A stretch of DNA of 64,000 nt from Flaccisagitta enflata (GCA_965153355.1 OZ231127.1:20150001-20214000); one strand, 5' to 3'; numbered from the stretch's first letter, positions 9,775 to 20,341 are shown. A program made the numbers and translations. Notes: generated from the sequence alone by a model not told the origin.

Positions 9775-10197
9775 AACAAGAACCACTTACCGCTTAGATT
9801 TCAACCCAACCTTCTTTGATCCTCGACTCCTGCTCTACATTTTCAACAAATACTACTTACCACATAGATTTCAACCCAACCTTCCCCGCTCTTCAATTCT
9901 GCACTACTTTTTTTCTTTCTCCGCTCTTCGCTCCTCGACTCTAAACTACATTTTCAACAAATACCACTTACCGCTTAGATTTAAACTATCCCCGCTCCTC
10001 GACTCCTGCACTACTTTTTTTCCTTCTCCGCTCTTCGCTCCTCGACTCTACACTGCATTTTCAACAAATACCACTTATCGCTTAGATTCAAACTATCCCC
10101 GCTCCTCGACTCCTGCACTACTTTTTCTCCATCTCCGCTCTTCCCTCCTCGACTCTGCACTACATTTTCAGGTTGTTGTCGCACTTCGTCATGCGAG
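9775..10197 (+). repeat. ~115-bp tandem repeat ending in a 27-bp sequence shared with 17.5 kb
   Basis: About three and a half units built from ACCACTTACCGCTTAGATT, CCCCGCTCCTCGACTCCTGC and CTCCGCTCTTCGCTCCTCGA. The array stops at a 27-base sequence (10171-10197, GGTTGTTGTCGCACTTCGTC and seven more bases) that occurs in perfect reverse complement at 17526-17552, where it precedes another copy of the unit. This suggests an element with 27-bp inverted ends and a tandem core. Confidence 0.75.
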
Positions 10198-10535
10198 GGA
10201 AAGGGTGAAAGGGTCAATCTTCAGATCAAATGAACATGATTATTATGTGGGATCATCAAAAATACTTGATATATGTAATGTAATAAGATAGTTTAATTTT
10301 CTTATCTAATCTGTCGATCGTTTCATTTCAACATCGAAGACAAGGACTATTTTAATTTTATGGGCAGCTGTTCTCACGAAAATCGCGAACAAAATAGCAA
10401 TCTGAACAGCAGAGCAGGATTTCTGCTTCTCAGTTCTCATTTCATGCTCGAGCAGACGAATCAACGAGGCCACGATCGTTGTTGGTTGGCGATAAAAAAA
10501 AAGTTAAAAAGAGCTGGTCTGTCTTTTTACTGAAG
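10198..10535. other. No gene recognised
   Basis: Unique AT-rich sequence without a convincing frame. The last 40 bases are pyrimidine-enriched and end CTTTTTACTGAAG, an acceptor-like sequence. Confidence 0.4.
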
Positions 10536-10639
10536 GCGTCCTCAACATTCGTTGGTAATTTAGACTTGTTGTTAATCGTCGGAGTCTACGTACCGCCCCC
10601 GGCCAATCCAAAAGCGTCACTCGACGATCGGCGCACCCG
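10536..10639 (+). other. Exon-like segment
   Basis: Follows an acceptor-like CTGAAG. Only one of three frames is open (starting ASSTFVGNLDLLLIVGVYV); the other two stop early. The possible donor ACCCG|GTATGA is weak. Joined in phase to 10972 the frame would continue for about 27 codons and then stop. The family is not recognised. It could equally be a chance open frame. Confidence 0.25.
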
Positions 10640-10694
10640 GTATGACCATGACAGTGTATCTTTAGCTTGTTTTCAGTCAATTTTGTAATGTCCT

Positions 10695-10910
10695 AGCGAG
10701 GGGAAAGCCGAGAGCGAGGGGAAAGCCGGGGGCGAGGGGAAAGCCGGGGGCGAGGGAAAAGCCGGGGGCGAGGGAAAAGCCGAGAGCGAGGGAAAAGCCG
10801 AGAGCGAGGGAAAAGCCGAGAGCGAGGGAAAAGCCGAGAGCGAGGGGAAAGCCGAGAGCGAGGGGAAAGCCGAGAGCGAGAGGAAAGCCGAGAGCGAGGG
10901 GAAAGCCGAG
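10695..10910. repeat. 18-bp minisatellite (GAGCGAGGGGAAAGCCGA)
   Basis: About 12 copies of an 18-base unit with A/G variants. As the unit is a multiple of three, the minus strand reads as an uninterrupted hexapeptide repeat (ALGFPL). There is no other coding sign, so I treat it as a satellite. Confidence 0.93.
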
Positions 10911-10971
10911 CATACTGGCTACTGGGCTACTATGTGCGAGCATTTTAAAACGTCAAATGATTTTTCCTAAG

Positions 10972-11096
10972 GAGCGACAATCCAGCTGGTATCGTGCACA
11001 TCTCGTCTCCCGTCCATTCCAAATTTATCGCGATCAAGAGCAGAGTCAACTGAAAGTTTCTTTTGATTTCTTCCGCATGGGCCATTCTCTCTGGAG
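10972..11096 (+). other. Exon-like segment with strong donor
   Basis: Bounded by TTTTTCCTAAG and a consensus donor GGAG|GTGAGT. All three frames stay open for 27 codons or more; one (ERQSSWYRAHLVSRPF...) is open throughout and exits in phase 2. The borders are better than the coding evidence. It does not connect in phase with the segment at 12787, so the gene model is unresolved. Confidence 0.35.
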
Positions 11097-11119
11097 GTGA
11101 GTCTAGCTCACGCTAATGT

Positions 11120-11210
11120 TAAGTCGCGTGCTACGCGACTCTTTAGGCCTTTTTTCGGTTCGTCCTTTGGTCCGTCCGTCCGTCTGTCACAAAGTGGTTT
11201 TAAAGGCTCT
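11120..11210 (-). mobile_element. Family A 3' end fragment
   Basis: The hairpin AGTCGCGTGCTACGCGACT at 11122-11140 is followed by CTTTAGGCC and a GTCCGTCCGTCCG run, as in other family A copies. The opposite end (TTGGCCTTGTT) is not found nearby, so this copy is truncated. Confidence 0.65.
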
Positions 11211-11356
11211 TCATTGCGTTTTTCATGTCTCTGAATAGGTGAAATGAAACTTGGGGTAGTAAATAGCTATTTCAAATGTCTTTTTGAAAGAAAAAGCAGC
11301 AGTTTATTTGTAAAGCAAATCCAAATTTTTTTATCTAGGCGTTTTTTTTTAACTCT

Positions 11357-12445
11357 TACAGACGGAACACTATTTTAAGGAGAGGAGGCAGCAAAAGTTT
11401 AAGCCACCCCCCTACAGGTAGATTGATTAAATCAATTTTTTGATTGAAAGTGGTTTTGAACACTTGGGGGGGATTTGTTGTGGCGCCACTGTAGCGATTT
11501 TTGAGTTTTAATCTAGAACCCCCACATTTGCCCCCTTTTATCCCCTAAACAACTACCCTGCTGCGGGTAAAAAAATTGAAAAATTTTTTTTCTCTATGTT
11601 TGTGATTTTTTTGTAAAATAGTGTTAAATGGTGTATACACTTTTTATTTCTTATTAGAACCTAGTTCATAAGAACATCAAGGCTTCAAATTGCATCAAAA
11701 TTAAGAACATCTTAAGAACATATAAAGGCTTTAAATTCTATAAAAACAATTTTTGCTAACAATAAAATTTTTGAAGCATTGACAAAATACTTGAAGTTAG
11801 TAGATTTACAAAAATATTCTATCATTTCTAATATAGATACCATAAAGATATAAATTTACTTCATTATTCAGTATCTATTCTAGCAATTATTGATAGAATA
11901 TATGTTTATCAATAGTGAATTAAAAGGTTTATTAAAATTTATTTGATATTTAGAATTAAGAACACTCTAAAAACATTGAAGGTTTTATTTCACCTAAAAA
12001 ATAAGAACATGAAGCCTTCAATAAAAAAATGATGTTCTTATAGAAAATAAAAAGTATACACTATAAATCACTATTTTTGAGTTTGTTTTGCGGTTTTTCA
12101 AGAAAAGAATGAATTGAGAAAAAATAAAAATTAAGAATTTAGAATTTGAAAATTAATTTTTCAATGAAAATTCTCAAAACAAACCAAAAAATTGTGATTT
12201 ATATGGACACCATTTAACACTATTCTGCCAAAAAATTTGCAAAAATTATGAAAAAATTTTTTTCTAGGGGTTAAAAGGGGGTTTTAGATTAACTCAAAAA
12301 TTGCCGCGGTGGCGCCACATCAAATCCCTTCAAATATTCAAAACCACTTTAAGCCAGAAAATTGAGAAGACCAATTGGCCTGTAGAGGGGGGGGGTGGCT
12401 AAAATTGTTGGTGCCTCCTCACCTTAAATTTGTGTTCCATCTGTA
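11357..12445. mobile_element. ~1.1-kb foldback element
   Basis: The ends are inverted copies: TACAGACGGAACACTATTTT on the left, and AAATTTGTGTTCCATCTGTA on the right. Pairing continues for roughly 300 bases, including GAGGAGGCA, the GGCGCCAC box and a run of C or G. The centre is AT-rich with repeats of AAGAACAT. A third, more diverged copy of the right arm ends at about 12692 (CTTATAATGGTTCCCTCTGT). No target duplication is obvious and no ORF is present. Confidence 0.8.
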
Positions 12446-12644
12446 GAATTGCCGCAATTGGTATTTTTGTGCTTAAAATTTAGGCATTTTCAAAACCCCC
12501 AAAAATGAGAAATAATGATTTGGAAAGAATTTTGATGGAATTTCAAAAATCGCCTGGATATAAAATTTGTATTCACTTAAGGTTTAAACCACTACCCAGA
12601 GCTTAGAAATATAAGCAGTGGTTTAAACTGTACGGGGGGGGGGG

Positions 12645-12692
12645 GGTACAATTTTGGTCCCTCCACACCTCTTATAATGGTTCCCTCTGTAA
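12645..12692. repeat. Solo arm related to the foldback at 11357
   Basis: A G-run, then TACAATTTTGGTCCCTCC and CTTATAATGGTTCCCTCTGT, a diverged copy of the terminal arm of the preceding foldback. It may be the true right end of a larger nested element. Confidence 0.55.
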
Positions 12693-12786
12693 TCAGGCTG
12701 ATAATACGTCAATTGACTGTATTTGATATTGTTTGTATCTCACATTGATTGTAAATCATTGGTCCCGTTCAATCTCTTTCATCTAG

Positions 12787-12861
12787 ATTCCGCTGCTGAA
12801 AGCACGCATCATTAAGAAAAAGGTGAAAACCATCCCAATGGAGAGGAACTGCATGCACCCG
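12787..12861 (+). other. Exon-like segment 1 of a possible three-exon 3' end
   Basis: Follows CTCTTTCATCTAG and ends at CCCG|GTAGGT. It is 75 bases, open in one frame only (IPLLKARIIKKKVKTIPMER...), entering and leaving in phase 0. If real it joins in frame to 13241. The protein family is not recognised. Confidence 0.35.
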
Positions 12862-12939
12862 GTAGGTTTGCGTCTCTATTTCGTGAATCATGAATTACAT
12901 TTTGTGCCACAAGTCTTTTTTTTTCTTTCAGGTCTCATT

Positions 12940-13175
12940 GTGTGCATGGATGTGTATCATGTCTTCTTATATGCATAGCCGTCTATCATGGTTCCTCGTG
13001 TATGTCTATTTGTGATATACATGATACACATACACACAAAGACGTACACATGCACACGAAAACATGATACACATACACATGGAAACATAATACCCATACA
13101 CATGGAGACATGATACATGTACACACATAGACATAATACACATACATTCGCAAACACATACTCAAAGATACATGA
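12940..13175. repeat. Degenerate ACACATG / GATACACAT repeat
   Basis: Imperfect repeats of CATGATACACATACACA, similar to those at 15130-15345. It lies between two exon-like segments, so it would be intronic. Confidence 0.7.
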
Positions 13176-13240
13176 TAAACATTTGCTTAACTATTGTCTT
13201 TCCTCCATTGCCTTATTCTTCTTTAAGGGTTGAGACGCAG

Positions 13241-13335
13241 GAGCACGATTTTTCGACCCTCGTTGAAGAAATTCTTGGCCAGAAACGAACTTCGACAAGG
13301 CTACCCCTCAAGCAGTCATGGATCAGGCTTATTTG
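13241..13335 (+). other. Exon-like segment 2
   Basis: Using the acceptor GAGACGCAG, the 95 bases are open in phase with the previous segment (EHDFSTLVEEILGQKRTSTR...) and exit at ATTTG|GTACTT in phase 2. An alternative upstream acceptor (CTTTAAG at 13227) would put it out of phase. The composition is protein-like, but no family is recognised. Confidence 0.35.
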
Positions 13336-13677
13336 GTACTTCGTATGAGCGTGTTAGTGTGTATTTGTGTGTGACCGCCTGTGTTGTAAGTTAATATGGG
13401 TGCGTGCATCTTTAGCATGTCTCATGTGAAGTGAAGTGTAGGATGGTTGTCTTAAGTTGTTCCTAAAGTACACTTGTAAGGTACATCTTATGTCTGTGTG
13501 TTGCTTGTCTCGTGTTTGAGGGTGTGTTGCTAGTCTGTCTTTATGAGGTTTATCCGTTTGCGTGAATGCTGAATCTTGACTGTGTTTAGGATTATTTCAT
13601 GGACATGGTGTAACAATTGCAAATCCATTAAATATGCTGTCTCCCTCCCTCCCTCCCCACACTCTTTATCATCCAAG

Positions 13678-13708
13678 GTGGATTTCGAGTAAACCAAGGA
13701 AGACATGA
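13678..13708 (+). other. Exon-like segment 3 with stop
   Basis: Preceded by a strong polypyrimidine tract (CTCCCTCCCTCCCTCCCC) and ATCCAAG. In the phase set by segment 2 it reads WISSKPRKT then TGA at 13706-13708. Another frame (GFRVNQGRHEKMAGKTTLDT...) stays open to 13794, so the phase is not certain. A possible AATAAA polyadenylation signal lies near 14726. Confidence 0.3.
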
Positions 13709-13914
13709 AAAAATGGCGGGCAAAACAACTCTTGACACCAGGATCGTGAAGGAAGTGACTTTAAACTCCGCTACATTCATACTGGGATTCTGATATCGCC
13801 GCATTTCTTTCCTTTCAATCTCTCATATAAACAGTATCATTTGCTCAATAGTAAGAAAATTACATGCTTAAACATTGATGATTGATAAAAAATCAAAGAA
13901 GGGAGTTGTTTTCT

Positions 13915-14524
13915 CACAGCGGGCCTTAACTGGGTATGAGTTTGAAAAAATCCCCAATGGTAGTGACTTGTATGAGTAGGTACAATTTATAGTCTAGAAT
14001 TGATGTAAACCCTTAGAAAAATTTCCCTTGAAAATTTTAGCAAAAATTGTTAAAAAGTATCAATTTTCGCATATATTTACATATAGATCTCATGGACATA
14101 TCAGTTTCAAAATTCTGACTCACGATTCACATTCTTCGTGAAATTTCCAGTCATTTGATAGGTCACACTGAATACTTTTATGAAAAAAGATTTTTATTTT
14201 TTATGCCACCGTTACAAAGAAAGCAACGGTGGACTAAAATATAAAAATCTTATTTTTTCATGAAAGTACATAGTGTGACCTATCAAATGATTGGAAATTT
14301 CACCAGGAATGTGAATCTTGAGTCAGAATTTTAAAACTGATATATCTCTGAGATTTATTTGCAAATATAAACAAAAATTGATATTTTTTAACGATTTTTG
14401 CAAAAATTTTCAAGGGAAATTTTTTTTAAAAAGTTTACATCAATTCTTCACTATAAATTGTACCTACTCATACAAGTCACTGCCATTGGGGATTTTAACT
14501 CATACCTAGTTAAGGCCCACTGTG
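13915..14524. mobile_element. 610-bp foldback element with TTCT target duplication
   Basis: Terminal inverted repeats start CACAGCGGGCCTTAACT and end AGTTAAGGCCCACTGTG, with arms of roughly 250 bp. It is flanked by TTCT at 13911-13914 and 14525-14528. The centre holds a 9-bp hairpin GCCACCGTT...AACGGTGG(A/C) (about 14205-14232), shared with the element at 28405. It is non-coding. The 4-bp duplication and CAC start are compatible with Chapaev/CMC-type non-autonomous elements; the class is inference. Confidence 0.88.
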
Positions 14525-14528
14525 TTCT

Positions 14529-14949
14529 TTAGGATCCCTTTTGTAGTAACTGCTTTTGACTTTCTGCTTACGCATTAGAAACAAATACGGTAACACCCCT
14601 TGTTGGGCTCTCCCAGCAGCGCTCATTTTTACACGTGCTTATCTCCGTTCCTAATTTGGGTTGTTTATTCTACTATTTTATTTGTTTTCTTTCTACTTGC
14701 AAAGTTGTTGCATGTTTATTTTTCAAAATAAACCGCGCTTGCATGTTTTGACTACATTAATCCATTTCCTTCTAAGATGATGCACTAATCTAGCAAACAC
14801 ATGGCGCATCTAGATAGTTTCTTGCCGCTATGTGTAACAGGCTCATGAAATGTGAACACAGATGATATTATTAGTCTTAAATCAGTTTGTCTGTGAACGA
14901 CTTCATTAAAACGTGAGTGTTGATTAGGGTCATTTTAAGGTAATATTCT
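14529..14949. other. No gene recognised; possible poly(A) signal
   Basis: AT-rich unique sequence. AATAAA at about 14726 could serve the exon-like segments upstream, but no evidence ties it to a transcript. Confidence 0.4.
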
Positions 14950-15085
14950 TAGTCGCGGCCACGCGACTCTACACCTTGCCGTGTCGGTCGGTCCGTCTGT
15001 AACATCTTTGAATTGGGATCGGTTTTCGCATTACTGCTCCTGCCCAACAGCCCGCGACTGGATTGCCGTGAATCCGGCCCTGTTC
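14950..15085 (-). mobile_element. Family A short element, complete
   Basis: The left end is the hairpin TAGTCGCGGCCACGCGACTC, then CTACACCTTGCCGTG and a GTCGGTCGGTCCG run. The right end is CTGCTCCTGCCCAAC, AGCCCGCGACTGG and CCGGCCCTGTT. At about 136 bp this is the minimal form of the family, near-identical in plan to copies at 16326, 32899 and 39437. Confidence 0.85.
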
Positions 15086-15129
15086 TGTCTCAACGTGAAA
15101 TCTTTGAGCACCTGGTCTCATGCAGGTAG

Positions 15130-15345
15130 ACTGCTGTATATGTGTAAACACAGACATACACACGAGACATGACACACATGCATACACAGAGACTTGATAT
15201 ACACACGGAGACTTGAAACACACACAGCGAGAAATGATACTGAATTACACAATGAGACATGATACACACACATATATGGACACACACATATGGACATGAT
15301 ATACACAGACATGATACATATTCACACACTCGGAGACGTATATTG
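15130..15345. repeat. Degenerate ACAC / GAGACATGATACACAC repeat
   Basis: Imperfect tandem units of about 20-25 bases around ACACGAGACATGA and ATACACACAC. Open frames here are Cys/Val-rich artefacts of TG and CA repeats. Confidence 0.8.
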
Positions 15346-15349
15346 ACAC

Positions 15350-16325
15350 ACACATACCATCTAAACCTTAAAAACACTGTACAAAAGAAAATCATAGATT
15401 TTGTATTGCAATGCTATGCGTCACGGGGAAGAAAAGAAAGGCAGGGGGGAATTAATCAACGGTTGTGGAATTATATATGCCCTGGGATATTTTACTATTT
15501 TAATTATTAATGCTATAGAAATATCCCCAGATTTTATTGTCAAGTATTCACAAAGCATGCGAAGATACAATTTCATGAGTCAACTCATTTTTTTCAGTAT
15601 TAGTAAAATTGTTAATCTGCCTTTTTTATTAATAACAAATTATCATTAATTTATATTTCAGATATTTTTGCATTGATAATCATTTTTTGATTTAAGTTAA
15701 AATCAACCATGGAATATAGGGATGGATTTTAAAAAAAACAAGGGTTTTTAAAACAAATTTGCCATCTTTTTTGCTTTTCAAAAGTAAAATTGTCTTAGCT
15801 TAAAAATTGAAAAAATTGCATTTTCAATACTATGGCCCTTTTCTAATCATTTTTAGGACAGGGCAATGTTTTTAAAAATACAAAATTTTAGATTTAAAAG
15901 TAATGATATAATTTCACCTAATAGTTGTTTAAATTTTTTTTTTTGAAAGAAATATTTTTATTTTGTTGAATAACTTTTGTTTCTGAACAATCATCAATTA
16001 AAAATTCCTGTTGATTGATTTTTTCAAAGTATATTTAGAATAATCAAAAATACAAAAAAAAACAACAAAATACAGGTTTTGATATCAATAAGAATAACTA
16101 TTTGAAATAGTTGAAAAGGTGGGAAAATAAATTTTTATCGTCGTTTGCTCTGCAACTTAATAGTAATCAATAAGTATGTAATTAGTATATTTAATAGTAT
16201 ATTTTAACATTTCCAATAGAACAAAAAGTATTTTGAATTAAGAACGCTCTTTGAATGTTAAAGGCTCCTTTTGGCTTTGAAAATAAGAGCAAATAGCCTT
16301 CGGAAAAAAATTGATGTTCTTATAA
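15350..16325. other. AT-rich stretch without a gene
   Basis: Strongly AT-rich. The last 100 bases (about 16230-16325) resemble 11953-12050 (AAGAAC...CTCT, GCCTTC, TTGATGTTCTTAT against ATGATGTTCTTAT), so at least part is a dispersed repeat shared with the foldback core at 11.9 kb. Confidence 0.5.
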
Positions 16326-16486
16326 AACAAGGCCGGATACACGGCGATCCAGCCGTGGACGGTTGGGCAGGAGCAGTAATGCAAAAAACGCTTGGAATTC
16401 AAAAATGTGATGGATGGACCGACCGACATAACTACCGACCTACCGACCGACACGGCAAGGTGTAGAGTCGCGTGTCCGCGACTAAA
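16326..16486 (+). mobile_element. Family A short element, complete
   Basis: Starts AACAAGGCCGGATACACGGC, then GGTTGGGCAGGAGCAGTAAT, a GACCGACC run, and CACGGCAAGGTGTAGAG. It ends in the hairpin AGTCGCGTGTCCGCGACT followed by AAAAA. No target duplication is visible. Its 5' tag (GCCGTGGAC) is a mutated form of the usual GTCGCGGAC. Confidence 0.88.
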
Positions 16487-17525
16487 AATGGGTATTCATG
16501 TTTTTAGTCAATTTTGGCCAGTTTTTGACCAGTTTTAGTCCTGTTTAGCATAAATGCCTGAAATAAGCCTTGTTAATCGTTAACACCTTATAGGTATCAC
16601 CTTCGTCAGTCTGCATACCAAAAATTGTTATAATCGCTCATGCCGTTTTTGAAATTTAAGAGTAAGAAAACCGCTACCACGGTGGCTCGCGTGAGATGTA
16701 TTCATCCGCGTGGGCTGCTCGGACGGCGAAGCAAAGAATTAAAAGAGAGAGCGTTACAATTCAGCACGCGATCACTGATAGGTGCCAGTTTAATTTTTAT
16801 TGCGGGTCACCAAATCGGAGTTTTGACCTGAAATTTTGGGTCCATATATAGAATTTAAGCGGCTTTTATGTCAGATTGAGGAATTAAATGAAATGAATAT
16901 TGTTTTAGCGCCAGAGGGGACTATTTTGAGTGTGACCTAAGTGTGACACCTGAAAAGGAGGGGGCTTTTGAATTGTAACGCTGCAGAAAAATTTTCATTT
17001 CTCTGCATTGGAACTGAAAAAATCCTTGAAAATTGGGGCAAAAGTCCCTCAACTAGTTGTCCGTAGGATAGAAAAAAAAGATTTGCTTATTATCAAAGCA
17101 AAGACGGGTTAAAAAAAAAAAACGTAATTACTCTTAATTCTGGGTGGAAAATGACGAAAAAATAAGGAGGCCGAGTACTTGGTTTCTTATTTTTTTTTTC
17201 AGCACTTAACGATTGAAATAACGAGTCCAGTTTTTTTATACATTCCAGTAGAAGGATAATGATTGCGTAGAAGCTATGAAATGATTCTCAATGACATTTT
17301 TTGGTTGGTTAAGCTTGCATTTTGCTTGCAGGGACAGAATCGGGGACAGGCAAAATAGTCCCTTCGACCCCTATTTTAGACCCCCTAAAAGTAGTTGATG
17401 TCACCAAAACAGGTTTGGCAAGGCGCACCAGGTTATGACGTACGTAACCAAACCTTTGTGGCATAGTTCAAAACAAACGTCGGAGCAGAAACACTTCTAA
17501 AGTGGTGGAGAGTAACGGTTTTTCG
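16487..17525. other. No gene recognised
   Basis: AT-rich unique sequence with no frame above 65 codons and no clear repeat boundary. Confidence 0.5.
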
Positions 17526-17660
17526 CTCGCATGACGAAGTGCGACAACAACCTTCAAGAAATACCACTCACCGCTTAGATTTAAACTATCCCCGCTCCTC
17601 CAACTGCTGCACTACGTTTTCTATATCTCCGCTCTTCGCTCCCACTTCGCGTCTAATTGA
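17526..17660 (+). repeat. Second copy of the ~115-bp unit with inverted 27-bp end
   Basis: Begins with the perfect reverse complement of 10171-10197 (CTCGCATGACGAAGTGCG...) and continues into one unit of the repeat seen at 9775 (ACCGCTTAGATTTAAACTAT). The order is end then array here, and array then end at 10.2 kb, as expected for two half-copies of one inverted-repeat element. Confidence 0.75.
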
Positions 17661-17716
17661 CTCTTCAGTCTTCTTCCGTTTTTCGCCTCCCACCTCTTCT
17701 CTATCTGTCTGCCTCA

Positions 17717-18145
17717 CTTTTTGGGCAGCGGCCCCGAAGGGGCCGATGACCTATGCTTTCACACATAGGGGAAATTTCTCCTCCTCCTTCTCCTCCTTCT
17801 GCTCCTTCTCCGTCCCCCCCCCCCCCGCTTTCAGCCTCGAGACCCAAATCCCAGCCTCGAGGCCCAAATCCTAGCCTCCAAACCCAAATCCTAGCCTTGT
17901 TGCCCAAGTCTCAGCCTTGTGGCCCAAATCCCAGCCTTGAGACCCAAATCCCAGCCTTTAGGCTCAAATTCCAACCTTGAGGCTCAAATCCCAGTCTTGA
18001 GGCTCAAATCTCAGCCACGAGGCTCAAATCTCTGCCTCTAAGCTCATCGGCTCCTTTGCTGCCCCTCTCACCATCTCACACCCTCATACACTCACTCAGG
18101 GGCAACGGGTACCGCTGACCATCTAACGCTTTTGCGACTATTTTT
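17717..18145 (+). mobile_element. Family D foldback element with ~22-bp tandem core
   Basis: The left arm is GGGCAGCGGCCCCGAAGGGG then CCGATGACCTATG. The core has about a dozen copies of CCTCGAGACCCAAATCCCAG. A decayed inverted arm (CGGCTCCTTTGCTGCCC) follows near 18050. The right end is CAACGGGTACCGCTGACCAT then CTAACGCTTTTGCGACTA. The same plan in reverse is at 53271-53675. Non-coding. Confidence 0.82.
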
Positions 18146-18167
18146 TTTGCTTTTATTCCTTCCTCGA

Positions 18168-18256
18168 AATTTTTTTTTCTTTCTTTCTTCTTTTTTCTTT
18201 CTTTCTTTCTTTTTTTCTTTCTTTCTTCTTTTTTCTTTCTTTCTTTCTTCCTTTTC
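18168..18256. repeat. (TTTC)n-rich tract
   Basis: Imperfect TTTC tetranucleotide repeat with TTC interruptions. Confidence 0.9.
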
Positions 18257-18270
18257 TCCCCTTGCCGTTC

Positions 18271-18282
18271 TGACGTCATTGG
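18271..18282. promoter_or_regulatory. CRE palindrome overlapping inverted CCAAT
   Basis: TGACGTCA at 18271-18278 runs into ATTGG (inverted CCAAT). This pairing is typical of promoters, but no transcript start can be shown here and a chance match is possible. Confidence 0.2.
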
Positions 18283-18379
18283 AAATTCTTTCTGCGTCAG
18301 TCTTTGCATTTTGATGTCCCTCGACTTCGTTACGAAATTCCTGCTCAGGAAACACCCTAAATTCTCTCCCTTCCTTCCT

Positions 18380-18576
<197 letters not shown>

Positions 18577-18732
18577 TTCATGTCTTAAGTCATTCCTCCT
18601 TAATGTTTTCATATGCTTCAACATGGAATTCTTTTTCTTTTTCGAAATGCTTTTACGTCTTTTCCTCTAAAAGTCTCTTCCTCGTTTATTTTCATGTCAA
18701 TCTTTTTCCTTTCTCTTTGTCTCTCTTTCCAG

Positions 18733-18859
18733 GACCCAATCAATTTTGCATCATTTACAAACGGAATTACAATTTGCACTTCAACATTTGAACCGTTTAC
18801 ATCATCACCCTTTATCTTCCCAACAAGTTCAACTTCTCCAGTCTCTTACGCACCGCTAA
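18733..18859 (+). other. Possible terminal coding exon
   Basis: Follows the strong acceptor CTCTTTGTCTCTCTTTCCAG. Read in phase 2 it gives a 41-residue amphipathic Leu/His/Gln-rich peptide (starting TQSILHHLQTELQFALQHL) that looks like a coiled-coil C terminus and ends at TAA (18857-18859). A second open frame runs to 18885. No family is recognised and no upstream exon was identified, so it is a candidate only. Confidence 0.35.
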
Positions 18860-19600
18860 TAACAAAAAAAAATATAAGTTATTAAAAAGTTAAATCTTTT
18901 TTGTTTTACTTGAAAAAAAAAAGAAAGCCGAAATCATCGATTCAAGAAAGTCGCTGAAAAGGTAAGCCAAAGACGGATTGAGAGAGCGAGTGTGCGCATG
19001 TATACGTGTGGGTTTGCATAGGAAATTAGGTAGGTTTGCGTGTTTTTTCGTTGTTTTGTTTTGTTATGTTCTTTTTTTTTTATTTGCTTTTTTGATCGAT
19101 AATATAATGGTACTTTTCTTTGAGTTTTCGTTGATTTAGTCGTCGTTTTTGCCGCCATCTTTCAACAATTACTTACTACAGAACGTGATTTCTCTCTCCC
19201 CTTATTGCATCACTTCATATCACTTTTCTCTCTCTCCCCCCCCCCCCCCCCCCTCATCATCATCCTTCCAGTCCGTGTCAAAGAGGAACGAAGCTCCCGG
19301 GATTGCGCTTGGGCACGCTCCCGAGTTTCAATCGTGCGTTTCTTCTCTCCTCAGCGGATCTTTTTTTATTCTATGAATTTTTTTAAAAGAATATTTTTCT
19401 TTTTTTACGCGTCTGATTCTTCTTTTTGAAAAAATCAAAATCGATTCTTGGACGTGCGGACACTTTGCGGCATTTTGCAGCATTTTGCAGCATATTGCAT
19501 TGCAGCACCACCGCCGCCGGCGCTCTCTCCTTCGCTGAAAAAAAAACTGCATGTTTTTGTCGTCAGTGTCGATCTACTCTTTTAGAAATTACAACAACGT
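18860..19600. other. No gene recognised; poly(C) tract
   Basis: Contains a run of about 17 C (19237-19253). The 3' part grows CpG-rich toward the promoter at 19.6-19.85 kb. Confidence 0.4.
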
Positions 19601-19609
19601 CGACGTGCG

Positions 19610-19835
19610 CAAAACCTGCTGTCGACGCATCTCTCGATCTCAACGACGCGGCTCGCACGCATTCACACGCATTTGAAGAGACACTCCGCGCATGCACACT
19701 CGTACTCGCGCATGCGAGCACGCACGCGTGTTGTGTGAGTGAGCCTTCACTTTTTCCTATTTTCTCTTTTGTTTTCTCTTCCTCTTTTTTTTCCGTTCCC
19801 GCGTGACATCTCCAAACGTCACTCAAGCTTATAAA
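19610..19835 (+). promoter_or_regulatory. CpG-rich promoter with TATA box
   Basis: A TATAAA at 19830-19835 (GCTTATAAAGGA) predicts a start near 19860 on the plus strand. The 200 bases upstream are unusually CpG-rich for this window and hold GCGCATG motifs near 19688 and 19708, the latter GCGCATGCG, like NRF1 sites. CGTCAC lies just upstream of the TATA box. Downstream are two well-formed splice sites, which supports a real promoter. Confidence 0.5.
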
Positions 19836-19859
19836 GGAAGAGAGAAAAAAAACGGAGGA

Positions 19860-20157
19860 GAAAAAAAAACGAAAGCTAAAAACAAACATTCTGACATACC
19901 ATCATCATACGGACAAAAAATTTACTTGAAGGAAAAAAAATCGAAAAAAGAACTTCTCGGACAAGACCAAAAAAATTGACGCAAAAAGATTTCATAAATC
20001 GGCTTTTATTTCATATCTCCTGCATCTAAATTCGCCGTTGCGACTGCGGACATAAAGAAACGACTTTCCAAGAAAGTAAAAGATGATTTCCGCGACTTGA
20101 TTCTTACATTTGAAATATTTTTTGACATTATCTAATAACACGAAAAGATATTCACAA
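19860..20157 (+). other. Probable first, non-coding exon
   Basis: Purine-rich leader from the predicted start to a perfect donor (CACAA|GTAAGT at 20158). No ATG frame reaches the donor. The start is inferred from the TATA position. Confidence 0.45.
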
Positions 20158-20341
20158 GTAAGTCATCAACAGGTCTCATGATTCATGGGTTTAGAGTTGG
20201 AGTGAAATGGTGGAAAATTTTGGGCAAATGGCTTCCTCAGCTGTGTGCAAGCAGGCAGGTCCAGTTACACAACTCTATAACGGTTCCAAGAGTGACAACA
20301 ATCTAACTTACCTTTCTTTCCTGCTTTCCTTTGAATTGCAG

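Noticed and set aside
16326-16486. Family A copies as tRNA-derived SINEs
   Set aside because: They end in a short A-run, but I could not find A and B box promoter motifs or flanking target duplications.
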